Assembly: GCF_014200405.1 (NCBI RefSeq)
Contig: NZ_JACHBQ010000001.1
Location: forward strand, 3,658,001 to 3,722,000
Direction: 5' to 3'
DNA from: Cryobacterium roopkundense
GTDB taxonomy: Bacteria > Actinomycetota > Actinomycetes > Actinomycetales > Microbacteriaceae
DNA: 64,000 nucleotides
Under the pieces are notes generated by a model. It made no database searches. It had not been told where the DNA came from and saw only the letters and a program-made list of their open reading frames with translations. Position numbers and translations under genes: made by a program. Shown piece by piece: positions 1-8,475 of this stretch. Each line of letters opens with the position of its first letter. Position 1 is the first letter of the stretch.

Positions 1-3000
1 CGGTGTCGGCGAGGGCCTGCGATTCGGCGCTCAGCACGAACGCGGTGACCGCACTGCGCGCGGCCGGCGGGGTGCCCGCCGCCCCGGGAGCGGATGCCTC
101 GGGCCCGGCCTCCGGCACCACGACGGCCGGCTCAACGACGGGCGGCTCCGCCACGGTGACCCGGCGAACCTCGGAATAGGCCGTGGCGCCGAACGGATCC
201 GCGGAGAAGGCGTACCAGCCGTGTGTGCCGGCACCGGGGGTCCATACGGCGGTCACCTCCGAGCCGCTCGCCACGTCGGCGAAGGCCGCGATCTCGGTGG
301 TGGTCAGGATGTCGACGGTGAAGGAATCCGTCGCGAGAGTCTTGACCATCGGGGTGAGGCCGAACGCGGCGTAGGGCACGGCAAACTCCTGGTGCGCGAG
401 GTCAAGGGTGGGGTCGTCGGAGTTGTAGGCGTCGAGGTACGGCGAGTACGTGCGCACGCCGATCTGTTGGCTCTCATTGTCGAACTGCAGCAGGCGCAGG
501 AACGACTGCCCGCCCTCTGGCAACCCCTGATAGTCGAAGAGCATCTGGTACACCGAGCGGTCGGGGATGCCGTCGCCGGTGTCGTCGAACTGATCGATGC
601 GGGTGAAGGCGTCGTGGTAGTGGCCGGAGAAGACCATGGCCACGTTCGCGTTGGGGGCCACGACCTCGTCGTAGATCTGCTGCGGCACCTCGCCCAGACC
701 GCCGGTGGTGAGCATGTATTCGTGCAGGTTGAGGATCGCCGTGCGCTCGGGGTACCTGGCGAGAACCTCGTTGAGCCAGTCGATACCCTCCTGGCTCGGC
801 GCCCAGCCCTGGTAGAGCATCAGGAAGTCCATGCCGCCGGCCGTGATCAGGTCGTAGTGACCGCGGTTGTCTTCGAAGCTCTCGCCGAACCAGGGGTTGG
901 CGTCGTAACGGGCGGCGCCGAAGTTGGCCTTGTACGCGGTGTAGTCGTCGTCTTTCTGGCCCACATCGTGGTTGCCGGCCAGCACGCCGTAGGGCAGCTG
1001 AGCATCGTCGAGCATGGAGTAGGCCGCGTTGGCGTTGGTCCACTGGTTCTCGTCGAGGTTGTTGTCCACGATGTCCCCGGTGTGAAACAGGTACTGCAGG
1101 TTGGTGGCCTCGCGTTCCTCGAGCAGGTAGTTGTGGATGTCGAGCTGGCGTTCATAGTACGACGCGTTGTAGTACTGCGTGTCTGATTCCCAGGCGAGGG
1201 TGAAATCGTACGCGGACCGCGGGGTGTCGTTCACGTTGTTGGCGGGCAGCTGGCTCGCTCGGTCGCTCAGGTTCTCCCCGGCGAATCCTTCCGAGTGCTG
1301 GATCAGCACGGTGATCACCTGCCCGGTCAGGTGGTTCGCTGCCGGCACCATGGCGTCGAGGGTGAACGCGGTTGTCCCCTCGCCGATCGTCACGTGACGG
1401 TCGACCTCGTCCCAGGCCCCTGTAGTCACATTCTGCACGTACATGAGCACCTTGGCGTCGGCGTTAGCGGTTCCGTCCCAACGCACCCGGGCCGTGAAAT
1501 CGACCCCGGCATCGGCCGGAACGTCGACCTCGAAGAGTTGGTAGGGAAAGGCATCGTCTGAGAACACCGGTTCGGCGGCCCCGTCGAGGCGCGCCATGGC
1601 GATGACCTGGTCACCCGTGAGCAGCGTCTTTCCCGCTCTGTCGGTGTCGGTGGCGATGCGGGTCGTTCCCGAGTACGGCCGCACGGTGTTGTCGGCAACG
1701 GATGCGACGAATCCCTCGTTGAGGGTGACCTGCAGCCGGTCACCGGTGGGGTCGGTGGCCCGCGCAGTGAGGTCCACCGGCCCCGCCGGCACCGTCGCGC
1801 CGTCGAGCGGGGTGATCAGTTCGTTGCCGGGTTCCTCCACAGGCGTGGAGAAAACCGTGCTGAGCACGCTCTGGTTGCCCACCCGGTCCAGCGCGGTGAG
1901 GGCGAGCGTGTGGTCGCCGTCGGCAAGTTCGATCGATGAGGTGGCGAACGGCAGGGTGATCGGGCGACCGTCGAGGGTGGCGACGAGAGTGTCGAGGCCG
2001 GCGCCGGCATCCGTCGCCTCACCGTCGACCATGAACTCGCCCTGATAGAGCTGCCCGTCGACAACGGATGTCGCCACCTGCGGAGCCGTGTTGTCAACCG
2101 TCACCTGTCGGGTCAGCGTGGTCGTGCCGTTGCTCGCGGTCACCGGGTGGGTGCCGTCTTCGACCGCGGTGGTGTCCCACTCGTGCGCGACGGCCATATA
2201 TGCGTCTTCCGGAATACTGAAGCTCGCGTCGTAGAAGTCGAACTTGCCGGGGCTGTCACCCATGTTGAGCACGAGTTCCGGGTCGGTGTAGCCGGTGGGC
2301 TGCAGGCTGCGGCCATCGGGCAGCACGAGGCGCAGGTTGCGAATCTGGAAGTCGTCGTTGTTCTCGTCGAGGTTGATCTCTGGCGCGACCTTCGTGCCGG
2401 CCCAGACGCTCACCACGAGGTTGTCGCCCCGGGTCACGTTGGTGAGCGGCACGGGTGTCGCGATGGTCTCCCAGCCCTCCGGGATGCCGTCGTCGAAGAT
2501 GCGCAGCACGTCCTCGCCCACGAGCACGCCGTTCTTGAAGAACGTGTTCACCGCCGTCACGTCGAAGACGAACTGCGGGGCGGCCTCGAGCTCGGGCTGG
2601 GTGGCCACCGGGGCGCCGTCGATGCTGAGCGAGACCGGAGTCGCCGCGGGGCCTGCGTCACCCGCGGCGGAGATCACGGTGGTGCCGGTGAGGAATTGCC
2701 CGTCGGTCACGTTCAGGCGCACCGGGGAATCGTCCACACCCGTGAGCGCGACCCGGGTCACGGGGGTGCTGCTGTCGTTACGGCCGTCGCTGGCCGTGAA
2801 GAAGTACTCGAACCAGCGTTTGGCCGTGAGGTCTACCTGCTGGAGGTCGTGGCGGTAGGCGCCTGCGGCATCCGTCGTGAGGTTGAATGGCGTGAAATCG
2901 GCGTCGAGGTTGCTCTTGAGGTGCAGGGTCACCGTGCGGGCCTGCACATCGTCATTGACCGTGGCCTGAAGCGCGAAGTTCTGCGCCGGGTCGATCTCGC

Positions 3001-4363
3001 CGAGGGTCTGGTCGGCGGTGACCGGCGCGGTCGTGTCGGCCGCGACGACCATGAGGCCCGCGGGAACCTGCGCCGCGTAGACGGCGCCGGGGGTCGCCGC
3101 AACCGTGCCGAGCTTGAGCTGCCGGCCGAGGTTGGTGGCGTCGGCACCGTATTGGATGCCCACGTTCGCCTCCACATCGTCGACGCCGTCGAGGTTGTAG
3201 TACGCCGTGTTCACGCTGAAGCCGGTGTTCGTCAGGATCTCGATGCCGCGCGGCGACCCGTTGGCGAGGCCGCCGGCAAAGACCTCCACGAGGTCGGCGC
3301 CGGGAGTGAGGCTCGTGCCGAACTGGGCGTTGAAGTCGGCCGCGGTGAGCGCGTCGTTCGGGCCGTTCTTGATCCAGAACACGAGGGCGGCCCCGGGGTC
3401 GATCACGGTGTCGGCGGGGGTGCTCGGCCAGCGCACGGTGGAGCTGTTGGTGAGATCGGAGAGCGGGTACAGGTAGTTGAGCGTGTAGTCGGAGAAGTCG
3501 ATCGGCTCGGCGGTGGCGTTGTATACCTCGATGAACTCGAAGCCGTCGCCCGATCCCACGTTGGTGGTGTCGGGGGTGATCTCGGTGATCTGAAGCGCCG
3601 CCGTGACCAGAGTCGGGTCGGGGGTGGGCGTGGGGGCCGGCGTCACGGTGGGCGTGGGGGCCGGCGTCACGGTGGGCGTGGGGGTGGGGGTCGGGGTGGG
3701 CGCCTCGACCGGACTGGGGTGACCGGGCGTGGGAACGCCGAGCCGATGCGCGAGCGCTTGGGAGGGCGACTCGCTTGAGGCGGGGGCACCGAAGTGCGCG
3801 CTCCTGTCCACGGCGACAGACCCCGCCGGGTAGACCGCCCAGCTGATCGACACATCGGTGCCATCGACAATACGGATGCCGCGGCCACCGCCGTTCGCCA
3901 TGCCAGGCTGCCCGGTGACCCGCACGACCGCGTACTCGTCGGCGGGGCTCTCCGAAGTCGCGAAATGCGCCCGGAAATCCTGCTCGGTGAACGCCTGGGT
4001 GTCGACGGTCGAGGTGGCATAGTCGAGCCAGAACACGGTGGACTCCCCCGCCGCGATCACCGTTCCGGCCGGCACGGCGAAGGGCACGTCCTTCGCGCGG
4101 TCGTCAGAGTCGGCGTAGATGTAGCTGAGGCCGATGCCCGCGGCGTCCATGTCGATGTCGACGGTGGTGGTGTTGGTCACCTCGAAGAATTCGAAGTTGT
4201 CGTAGCCCACATTGTCGGGGGTGATCTCCGTCACGAGTAGCGGCGCGGACGTCACCGTCGGTGCGGCCGCGGCGGGAGCGGCCGCAGCCACTCCACCGCC
4301 CAGAAGTAGCACGAGCCCGAGGGCGATCGGTGACGGACGGAAGGGACGACGGAGAGTGCGCAC
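1..4363 (-). CDS. Secreted lamin-tail-domain / calcineurin-like metallophosphoesterase (3' end outside window)
   Basis: A minus-strand frame stays open from a GTG at 4363 to the window edge (at least 1454 residues), so the C-terminus is missing. A cleavable signal peptide is visible (basic start, hydrophobic core LGLVLLLGGGVAAA, then an Ala-rich cleavage region). Two lamin-tail-type domains follow, each opening with an ITEITPD motif. They are separated by a Thr-Pro repeat linker near 3610-3700. Ig/cadherin-like segments come next, then a calcineurin-type phosphoesterase core with GDIVDN, GNHDVG, NLHEY and SGHYHD metal-ligand motifs around 1080-620. An AAGG Shine-Dalgarno lies just upstream of the GTG. 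The family suggests an exported or surface-bound nuclease or phosphatase acting on extracellular phosphoesters. The substrate cannot be told. The gene has its own upstream spacer and no obvious operon partner. Confidence 0.85.
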   Translation of the reverse strand, partial: MRTLRRPFRPSPIALGLVLLLGGGVAAAAPAAAAPTVTSAPLLVTEITPDNVGYDNFEFFEVTNTTTVDIDMDAAGIGLSYIYADSDDRAKDVPFAVPAGTVIAAGESTVFWLDYATSTVDTQAFTEQDFRAHFATSESPADEYAVVRVTGQPGMANGGGRGIRIVDGTDVSISWAVYPAGSVAVDRSAHFGAPASSESPSQALAHRLGVPTPGHPSPVEAPTPTPTPTPTVTPAPTPTVTPAPTPTPDPTLVTAALQITEITPDTTNVGSGDGFEFIEVYNATAEPIDFSDYTLNYLYPLSDLTNSSTVRWPSTPADTVIDPGAALVFWIKNGPNDALTAADFNAQFGTSLTPGADLVEVFAGGLANGSPRGIEILTNTGFSVNTAYYNLDGVDDVEANVGIQYGADATNLGRQLKLGTVAATPGAVYAAQVPAGLMVVAADTTAPVTADQTLGEIDPAQNFALQATVNDDVQARTVTLHLKSNLDADFTPFNLTTDAAGAYRHDLQQVDLTAKRWFEYFFTASDGRNDSSTPVTRVALTGVDDSPVRLNVTDGQFLTGTTVISAAGDAGPAATPVSLSIDGAPVATQPELEAAPQFVFDVTAVNTFFKNGVLVGEDVLRIFDDGIPEGWETIATPVPLTNVTRGDNLVVSVWAGTKVAPEINLDENNDDFQIRNLRLVLPDGRSLQPTGYTDPELVLNMGDSPGKFDFYDASFSIPEDAYMAVAHEWDTTAVEDGTHPVTASNGTTTLTRQVTVDNTAPQVATSVVDGQLYQGEFMVDGEATDAGAGLDTLVATLDGRPITLPFATSSIELADGDHTLALTALDRVGNQSVLSTVFSTPVEEPGNELITPLDGATVPAGPVDLTARATDPTGDRLQVTLNEGFVASVADNTVRPYSGTTRIATDTDRAGKTLLTGDQVIAMARLDGAAEPVFSDDAFPYQLFEVDVPADAGVDFTARVRWDGTANADAKVLMYVQNVTTGAWDEVDRHVTIGEGTTAFTLDAMVPAANHLTGQVITVLIQHSEGFAGENLSDRASQLPANNVNDTPRSAYDFTLAWESDTQYYNASYYERQLDIHNYLLEEREATNLQYLFHTGDIVDNNLDENQWTNANAAYSMLDDAQLPYGVLAGNHDVGQKDDDYTAYKANFGAARYDANPWFGESFEDNRGHYDLITAGGMDFLMLYQGWAPSQEGIDWLNEVLARYPERTAILNLHEYMLTTGGLGEVPQQIYDEVVAPNANVAMVFSGHYHDAFTRIDQFDDTGDGIPDRSVYQMLFDYQGLPEGGQSFLRLLQFDNESQQIGVRTYSPYLDAYNSDDPTLDLAHQEFAVPYAAFGLTPMVKTLATDSFTVDILTTTEIAAFADVASGSEVTAVWTPGAGTHGWYAFSADPFGATAYSEVRRVTVAEPPVVEPAVVVPEAGPEASAPGAAGTPPAARSAVTAFVLSAESQALADT
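3623..3685. repeat. 24-bp tandem repeat encoding the Thr-Pro linker
   Basis: Two full copies and one partial copy of a 24-bp unit lie inside the phosphoesterase gene. On the coding strand they encode a PTPTVTPA-type linker between the two lamin-tail domains. Such in-frame repeats can change copy number by slippage. Confidence 0.8.
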
Positions 4364-4411
4364 TGAGCAGGCCTTTGGTTCGGGAGCGGGCTCGCTCAAC
4401 CTAGGGAAGTC

Positions 4412-4460
4412 CGGGGTGTTGCCTGTGTCCTTTCGATGAACACTCGGGGTGTTGCCTGTG
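4412..4460. repeat. Direct repeat of CGGGGTGTTGCCTGTG
   Basis: The 16-bp word occurs at 4412-4427 and again at 4445-4460, 33 bp apart, just upstream of the phosphoesterase start. It may be a regulator-binding pair or slippage; the function is unknown. Confidence 0.7.
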
Positions 4461-4536
4461 GCGCGAGGACAAGAACGCTCCCCGAGCGACGCCCACCGGC
4501 AGCACAACAGAGCACCCCCTCCGCGGCACCCCTTCC

Positions 4537-4681
4537 GCGAGAGCGGGTGCGATGTCGCCTCGAGCACCCCCAAGCGACGAACCACCCGCTCTCGCGGAAC
4601 AACCCCGCGTCGTCTCTCCCGCGAGAGCGGGTCGTTCGTCGCCTCGAGGGGCTCCAACCGACAACGAGCCCGCTCTCGCGG
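4537..4681. repeat. Two palindrome-bounded repeat units (CGCGAGAGCGGGT ... CCCGCTCTCGCGG)
   Basis: Two units of about 61 bp (about 4537-4597 and 4619-4681) each begin with CGCGAGAGCGGG and end with CCCGCTCTCGCGG. Each could fold into a long hairpin. Internal words such as GTCGCCTCGAG are also shared. They look like REP-type palindromic repeats and not like coding DNA. Confidence 0.75.
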
Positions 4682-4682
4682 A

Positions 4683-4717
4683 GGGGGGGGTACGGGGCGG
4701 GGGGGCGGGGGTGCGGG
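4683..4717 (+). other. G-tract block with G-quadruplex potential
   Basis: Five G runs of 8, 4, 7, 5 and 3 bases are separated by loops of 1 to 3 bases. This satisfies the usual four-run quadruplex rule on the plus strand. It lies directly after the stop of the SCP-like gene. Confidence 0.6.
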
Positions 4718-4727
4718 AGGAGCGCGC

Positions 4728-5087
4728 CTACAGAACCGGAACGTGACCCGTGAGGTCGGCGCGGGCTCCGGAGGCGTGGATGAGGCCCGATGCGATTCCG
4801 TCGGGCCAGCTCAGGGCGCCCGTTGCGAGGGCGAGCCAGGTGGCGACATCCGTTTCGACGACGTTCGGCGGCGTGCCGCGGGTGTGGCGGGGGCCTGCCA
4901 CGCACTGCACGGCGCCGAACGGCGGCACCCGCACCTCGAGGGTGTTGCCCTCGGCCTGCTCGGCGAGCAGCTGCAGGGTGTATCGAACGGCCTGCGCACG
5001 GATGTCCCGGCTCGCGCCCGCACCCTCGGCGAGCGCCGCGCGCACGGCCACCCGGCCGGCTCCGTCGTCGATTCTCGCTCGTGCCAT
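4728..5087 (-). CDS. SCP-like (sterol-carrier family) small protein
   Basis: A 119-residue protein starting MARARIDDGAG. It has the conserved segment EVRVPPFGAVQC, then GPRHTRGTPPNVVE and a C-terminal ASGARADLTG. These are typical of the actinobacterial bacterial-SCP-orthologue family, usually encoded near purL/purF. The biochemical role is not established. Its start codon and first nine codons lie inside the 49-bp repeat at 5060-5108, whose second copy is at 26808-26856. The gene therefore probably once followed the small gene now at 26853-27056. It now lies 17 bp downstream of the MFS gene stop. Confidence 0.85.
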   Translation of the reverse strand: MARARIDDGAGRVAVRAALAEGAGASRDIRAQAVRYTLQLLAEQAEGNTLEVRVPPFGAVQCVAGPRHTRGTPPNVVETDVATWLALATGALSWPDGIASGLIHASGARADLTGHVPVL

Positions 5088-5108
5088 GGTTCCAGTCTGC
5101 CGGATCAG
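5060..5108. repeat. Left copy of the 49-bp perfect direct repeat (island boundary)
   Basis: All 49 bases match 26808-26856, and the match stops sharply on both sides. The copy contains the ATG and first codons of the intact SCP-like gene. It also supplies the TGA stop of the adjoining MFS gene at 5105-5107. Confidence 0.95.
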
Positions 5109-6574
5109 CGCGACGGCGGGTACTCGGCGGCGGGCACGCGGGGACGAACAACATAGATCGCGCCGGTGGACACGTCCTCCTCGATGGCCTCGAGGGTGCG
5201 TCCTCGAGTCTCGGGAACCTGGGTGGCAACGAAGAGGATCGCTGCCAGCCCCACAAAGCCGAATATAAAGAACGTCCCCGAAATACCGATGGCCTCCACA
5301 GCCGTGGGGAAGAACAGCCCCAGCAAGGCATTCACCGTCCAGCCACAGAAGACCGAGATGCCGATTGCGAGGCCGCGGATGCGCAGCGGGAAAATCTCGG
5401 ACAGCATCACCCAGATCGCAATGTTCAGGAACGTCTGCATGGAGCCGACAAACAACACGACAAGCAGGAGGATGACAAAGGGACGCGCCGAGTTACCCAC
5501 CGGGAGCGCGAGGGAAGCGCTTCCGATGAGGAAGTGAGCCGTCGTCGTGAGAATAAAGCCCAGCAGCAAGGTGGTCCGGCGGTTGATGCGCTGCATGAGC
5601 GAGAGCCCAATGATGCCGCCGATGACGGCAATCACCCCGGGTGCGATGTTGGCGATCAGAGCTGTGTCCTGATTGAACCCAGCCTCAGTGAGGACGGATT
5701 GGCCGTAGTACATGATCGAGTTGATTCCGGTAAGTTGCTGACCGACGGCCAGCCCGATTCCCACCAGAAGAATTCGGATGACCCACTTCTCCTTGAGCGC
5801 ACGCCATCCGGGGCTGACCAAGGTCGACTGTTCGTTGGCCAGGTGAACGATTTCGTCCAGTTCCGCGCGCGCCCGCTCGGGGCTGCGAACGCTCTCGAGC
5901 ACAGTCAGGGCATCATCTACCCTGCCCTGTGAAATCAGCCAGCGCGGTGATTCCGGTACCCGCATCATCCCGATCAACAGCGCGACTGCGGGAAGGGCAG
6001 CGACGGCGAGCATGTACCGCCAGACACCCTCGTGGTCGCTCCATACCGTTCCAATGACGGCGTTGACGACGAAAGCGGCGAGTTGTCCGATGACAATCAT
6101 CAATTCGTTCCGCCCAGCCAGCGCGCCCCGAATTTCGAATGGTGCCAGTTCCGACAGGAACACCGGGACAACCACGGATGCCCCACCAACTGCCAAGCCG
6201 AGGACGATTCGCCCTGCGACCATGAACTCGAGATTGGGTGTGAAGACACAGGCAAGTGCGCCAGCGATGAAGAAGACGGCGATCAGGATGATCATTTTCC
6301 GACGCCCGATCGAGTCGGACAACCTGCCCCCGGCCAACGCCCCGAACGCGGCGCCGACAAGAAGAGAGCTTGTGACCACACCTTCGGTCAGTGCCGTGAG
6401 CCCGAGTTCCGCTTTCATGGGCGCCAAAGCGCCGTTGATCACACCCGTGTCATATCCAAAGAGGAGCCCACCCAATGTCGCGATCAAGGCCACTGTTCGC
6501 AGCCTATGCGTGTGGCGTCCGATAGTGAGTGGCGGAAGCGGATGCGCCTCAGTGGTGGACAGTGCCCGGCTCAT
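5105..6574 (-). CDS. iolT: MFS sugar porter, probable myo-inositol/sugar:H+ symporter
   Basis: 489 residues with 12 predicted membrane spans and the full sugar-porter signature set: GGLLFGYDTGVINGAL in TM1, GRRK after TM2, PESPRWL before the central loop, QQLTGIN in TM7, NRR in the central repeat and PETRGRTLEAIE at the C-terminus. These match the IolT/XylE class that imports myo-inositol or pentoses/hexoses with protons. The iol genes in the same island make inositol the favoured substrate, which is inference. The ATG at 6574 has AGGGAG six bases upstream. The stop lies inside the 49-bp repeat, so the C-terminal end coincides with the island edge. Confidence 0.8.
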   Translation of the reverse strand: MSRALSTTEAHPLPPLTIGRHTHRLRTVALIATLGGLLFGYDTGVINGALAPMKAELGLTALTEGVVTSSLLVGAAFGALAGGRLSDSIGRRKMIILIAVFFIAGALACVFTPNLEFMVAGRIVLGLAVGGASVVVPVFLSELAPFEIRGALAGRNELMIVIGQLAAFVVNAVIGTVWSDHEGVWRYMLAVAALPAVALLIGMMRVPESPRWLISQGRVDDALTVLESVRSPERARAELDEIVHLANEQSTLVSPGWRALKEKWVIRILLVGIGLAVGQQLTGINSIMYYGQSVLTEAGFNQDTALIANIAPGVIAVIGGIIGLSLMQRINRRTTLLLGFILTTTAHFLIGSASLALPVGNSARPFVILLLVVLFVGSMQTFLNIAIWVMLSEIFPLRIRGLAIGISVFCGWTVNALLGLFFPTAVEAIGISGTFFIFGFVGLAAILFVATQVPETRGRTLEAIEEDVSTGAIYVVRPRVPAAEYPPSR

Positions 6575-6673
6575 ATGACTCCCTCGTCGATGCGACCGGC
6601 GAATATTCCGCCGGGAGAGGCGATTTTGGCTGCATCGCCCCGCTGGCTCAACCCTAGACGTTTCTCATATATT

Positions 6674-6686
6674 GGACAAATCGTCC
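6674..6686. promoter_or_regulatory. Candidate operator GGAC-N5-GTCC upstream of the MFS gene
   Basis: An inverted repeat with GGAC/GTCC arms and a 5-bp spacer lies in the AT-richer region between the MFS start and the IclR stop. A GGAC-N5-GTCC element also precedes iolB at 16967-16979. Short arms make this tentative. Confidence 0.3.
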
Positions 6687-6728
6687 GTTTTACGAGCGGT
6701 CCCTCCCCCTGAAGCCTCGCGATTCGAA

Positions 6729-7541
6729 TTACCGAGTGAACCCTTGGTTGCGTTCACGCTTGGCAACGCGCGCACTCCCACTTGAACTCTCCTCGAGCGC
6801 GTCGGCCGAAGCAGAAAGCGCCGAGGCGGCGCGATCCAGCGCCGCGAGGTACTCGTCCCGGTGCGCTCGCATGTCCTCGGCCAGCCCCCCGATCGACACG
6901 CAAGCACGCACTTCGCCCGACGGATCGAGAATCGGCCTGCCGAGTGCGCCAATCCCGACCGTGGCATCCTCATCGGAGACCGAGAACCCGCGTTCGAGGG
7001 TCCGCTGAATGTCGTCGCGCAACTCGTCTGCCGCCGTCAACGTCGATGGTGTCAGCTTGGCGAGCGGAGCACGCTTCATATAGTCGTCGAGGTCGCCGGC
7101 GTAGGCCAGCAGGAGTCGACCTGCCGCACCTGCGTGCAGAGGAAGAGCTCGACCCGGCTTAAAGGTCAGCACACCGATTCCTCGACCCGGCACCCAGTCA
7201 ATGCACACGGCGTTGTCGTCGCGCAGGACACTCAGGAATGCGGTCTGGCCCGTCGCGTCCACCAAGTCCAACAGCGCCGCTTTCGCTCCCGCCCACTCTT
7301 CCATGGCGGAACGAGCCTCGTCGGCAATATGAAGCCAGCGCAGGCTCAAGGCGACTCGTGCGTCCGGAAGAGTCTCGGTGAGATTAATTGCATTGAGGCC
7401 ATCGACCAGGCGATAGATACTGGGGCGAGGGACGTCGATCCTCTCGGCTATCTCGGCCGGAGTGAGGGGCCCGACTTCTGACAGCAGATCGACGAGATCG
7501 CGAGCGTTCGCCAGGACGCGAGTTGGCTTGATCGATTTCAT
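6729..7541 (-). CDS. IclR-family transcriptional regulator (first of an overlapping pair)
   Basis: 270 residues. The N-terminal winged helix-turn-helix (LTPAEIAERIDVPRPSIYRLV) is followed by an IclR effector domain (LPLHAGAAGRLLLAY, RGFSVSDEDATVGIGALG). It starts at ATG 7541 with a strong GGAGGAG site and overlaps the stop of the upstream IclR gene by 4 bp, so the two are co-translated. IclR proteins bind small catabolites and repress or activate nearby catabolic operons. Likely targets are the MFS gene downstream and the transketolase operon upstream. The effector is unknown. Confidence 0.88.
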   Translation of the reverse strand: MKSIKPTRVLANARDLVDLLSEVGPLTPAEIAERIDVPRPSIYRLVDGLNAINLTETLPDARVALSLRWLHIADEARSAMEEWAGAKAALLDLVDATGQTAFLSVLRDDNAVCIDWVPGRGIGVLTFKPGRALPLHAGAAGRLLLAYAGDLDDYMKRAPLAKLTPSTLTAADELRDDIQRTLERGFSVSDEDATVGIGALGRPILDPSGEVRACVSIGGLAEDMRAHRDEYLAALDRAASALSASADALEESSSGSARVAKRERNQGFTR

Positions 7542-8323
7542 GGCTCTCCTCCGAGATAGCCCAGTGCCCGGCTGCTCGTGAGGGCCGCATCGAGGACGAG
7601 GTCAATTGTCGAACGGTCCTCCGACAGGACCAGAGCGCGCAAGCCGCTAATCGACAGGGCGGCCTCGATCTCCCCTCGATGATTGAAGACAGGCGCCCCG
7701 ATGGCCGCGATGCCCGGCGTCACGTCTCCATCAGAAATGGAGTATCCCCGCACTCGAGTTTCCTCAGCGATTCGATTCAGTTCGGCCCGGCTGGGGATCG
7801 AGGCATCGGCAGCCCGGGAGGAATCCAGCTGTTCGATCACAGCCCCCCTCTCGCTGTCAGGCAGGTGAGCGAACAGCGCAACCGGTGCCGCACCGAGGTA
7901 GAGGGGCAACGAATCCCCCAGCGACATCGCCAGGGACCGAACATCGCGTCCCTCGAATCGTTCGACGCACACTGCTCGAGTGCCTCGACGCAAGCACAGG
8001 AAGCTGGTCGCGCCCGTCGACGCCAGGAGAGCCTTCAGTGACGGAACGGCTGCGTCCCGGACGCTGATCTGGTCTTCCAGACGCCCGCCGATCCGCATGA
8101 ACTGCACGCCGAGTCGAAACAGGCCGCGACGCGAACCCGGATCCACCCAACCAATAGACGCGAGATTGGTGAGCAGGCGGTAGGTGGAGCTCATTGGTTC
8201 ATCGACCGCCACGGCGATGGCAGCCGCGGTCAATTCGCCTTGCCCCTCGAGAGCCTGGATCACCGCGTCCGCTTTGGCGAGGATCTCTAAGCCACCACCC
8301 TGGGAAGATTCCGTGCTGCTCAT
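7538..8323 (-). CDS. IclR-family transcriptional regulator (second of the pair)
   Basis: 261 residues from ATG 8323 (MSSTESSQGGG), chosen because GGAAG lies upstream. The longer frame to 8401 adds a stretch without family similarity. The HTH segment (LTAAAIAVAVDEPMSSTYRLL) and the effector domain (LPLYLGAAPVALFAHL, RGYSISDGDVTPGIAAIG) parallel the neighbouring IclR, which suggests an old tandem duplication. It is divergent from the transketolase operon across a 152-bp AT-rich spacer and probably controls it. Confidence 0.85.
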   Translation of the reverse strand: MSSTESSQGGGLEILAKADAVIQALEGQGELTAAAIAVAVDEPMSSTYRLLTNLASIGWVDPGSRRGLFRLGVQFMRIGGRLEDQISVRDAAVPSLKALLASTGATSFLCLRRGTRAVCVERFEGRDVRSLAMSLGDSLPLYLGAAPVALFAHLPDSERGAVIEQLDSSRAADASIPSRAELNRIAEETRVRGYSISDGDVTPGIAAIGAPVFNHRGEIEAALSISGLRALVLSEDRSTIDLVLDAALTSSRALGYLGGEP

Positions 8324-8475
8324 ACAGTCATCTTCCCACATGCCGGACACGGGTGCTGCCGCGCGGGGAAAGAAAACTATCCAAGCGCACATTTTTCTCA
8401 TAAGATAGACATGTAGTTCATTTTACGGTATCTTTTACTCAAGGCAAGGTAGCCTCGACCAGACGAAAGAGCGAC
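8324..8475. promoter_or_regulatory. Divergent promoter region between the IclR and transketolase operons
   Basis: The AT-rich stretch 8385-8445 stands out from its surroundings. AAGATA (8402-8407) and TATCTT (8429-8434) form an inverted pair around a 21-bp spacer, a possible IclR-type operator. Start sites are not certain. Confidence 0.4.

Larger units (their letters stand above)
4364..4727. other. 364-bp intergenic spacer rich in repeats
   Basis: No convincing gene. From left to right it holds a duplicated 16-bp word, two palindrome-bounded units and a G-run block, each listed separately. It must contain the promoter of the phosphoesterase gene, but no clear -10/-35 pair was recognised. Confidence 0.6.

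Noticed and set aside
2147..3778. A 543-residue plus-strand open frame
   Set aside because: It is antisense to the phosphoesterase gene, has Val/Gly/Arg-biased composition and no recognisable domain. The minus-strand reading has clear domains and catalytic motifs.
4537..4681. Possible small CRISPR array
   Set aside because: Only two units, each an inverted repeat with related interiors. There are no unique spacers of constant length and no cas genes.
5060..5108. tRNA-type attachment site for the island
   Set aside because: The 49-bp repeat has no tRNA sequence or fold; it is the start of a protein gene. No integrase was seen, so a prophage or ICE label is not justified.
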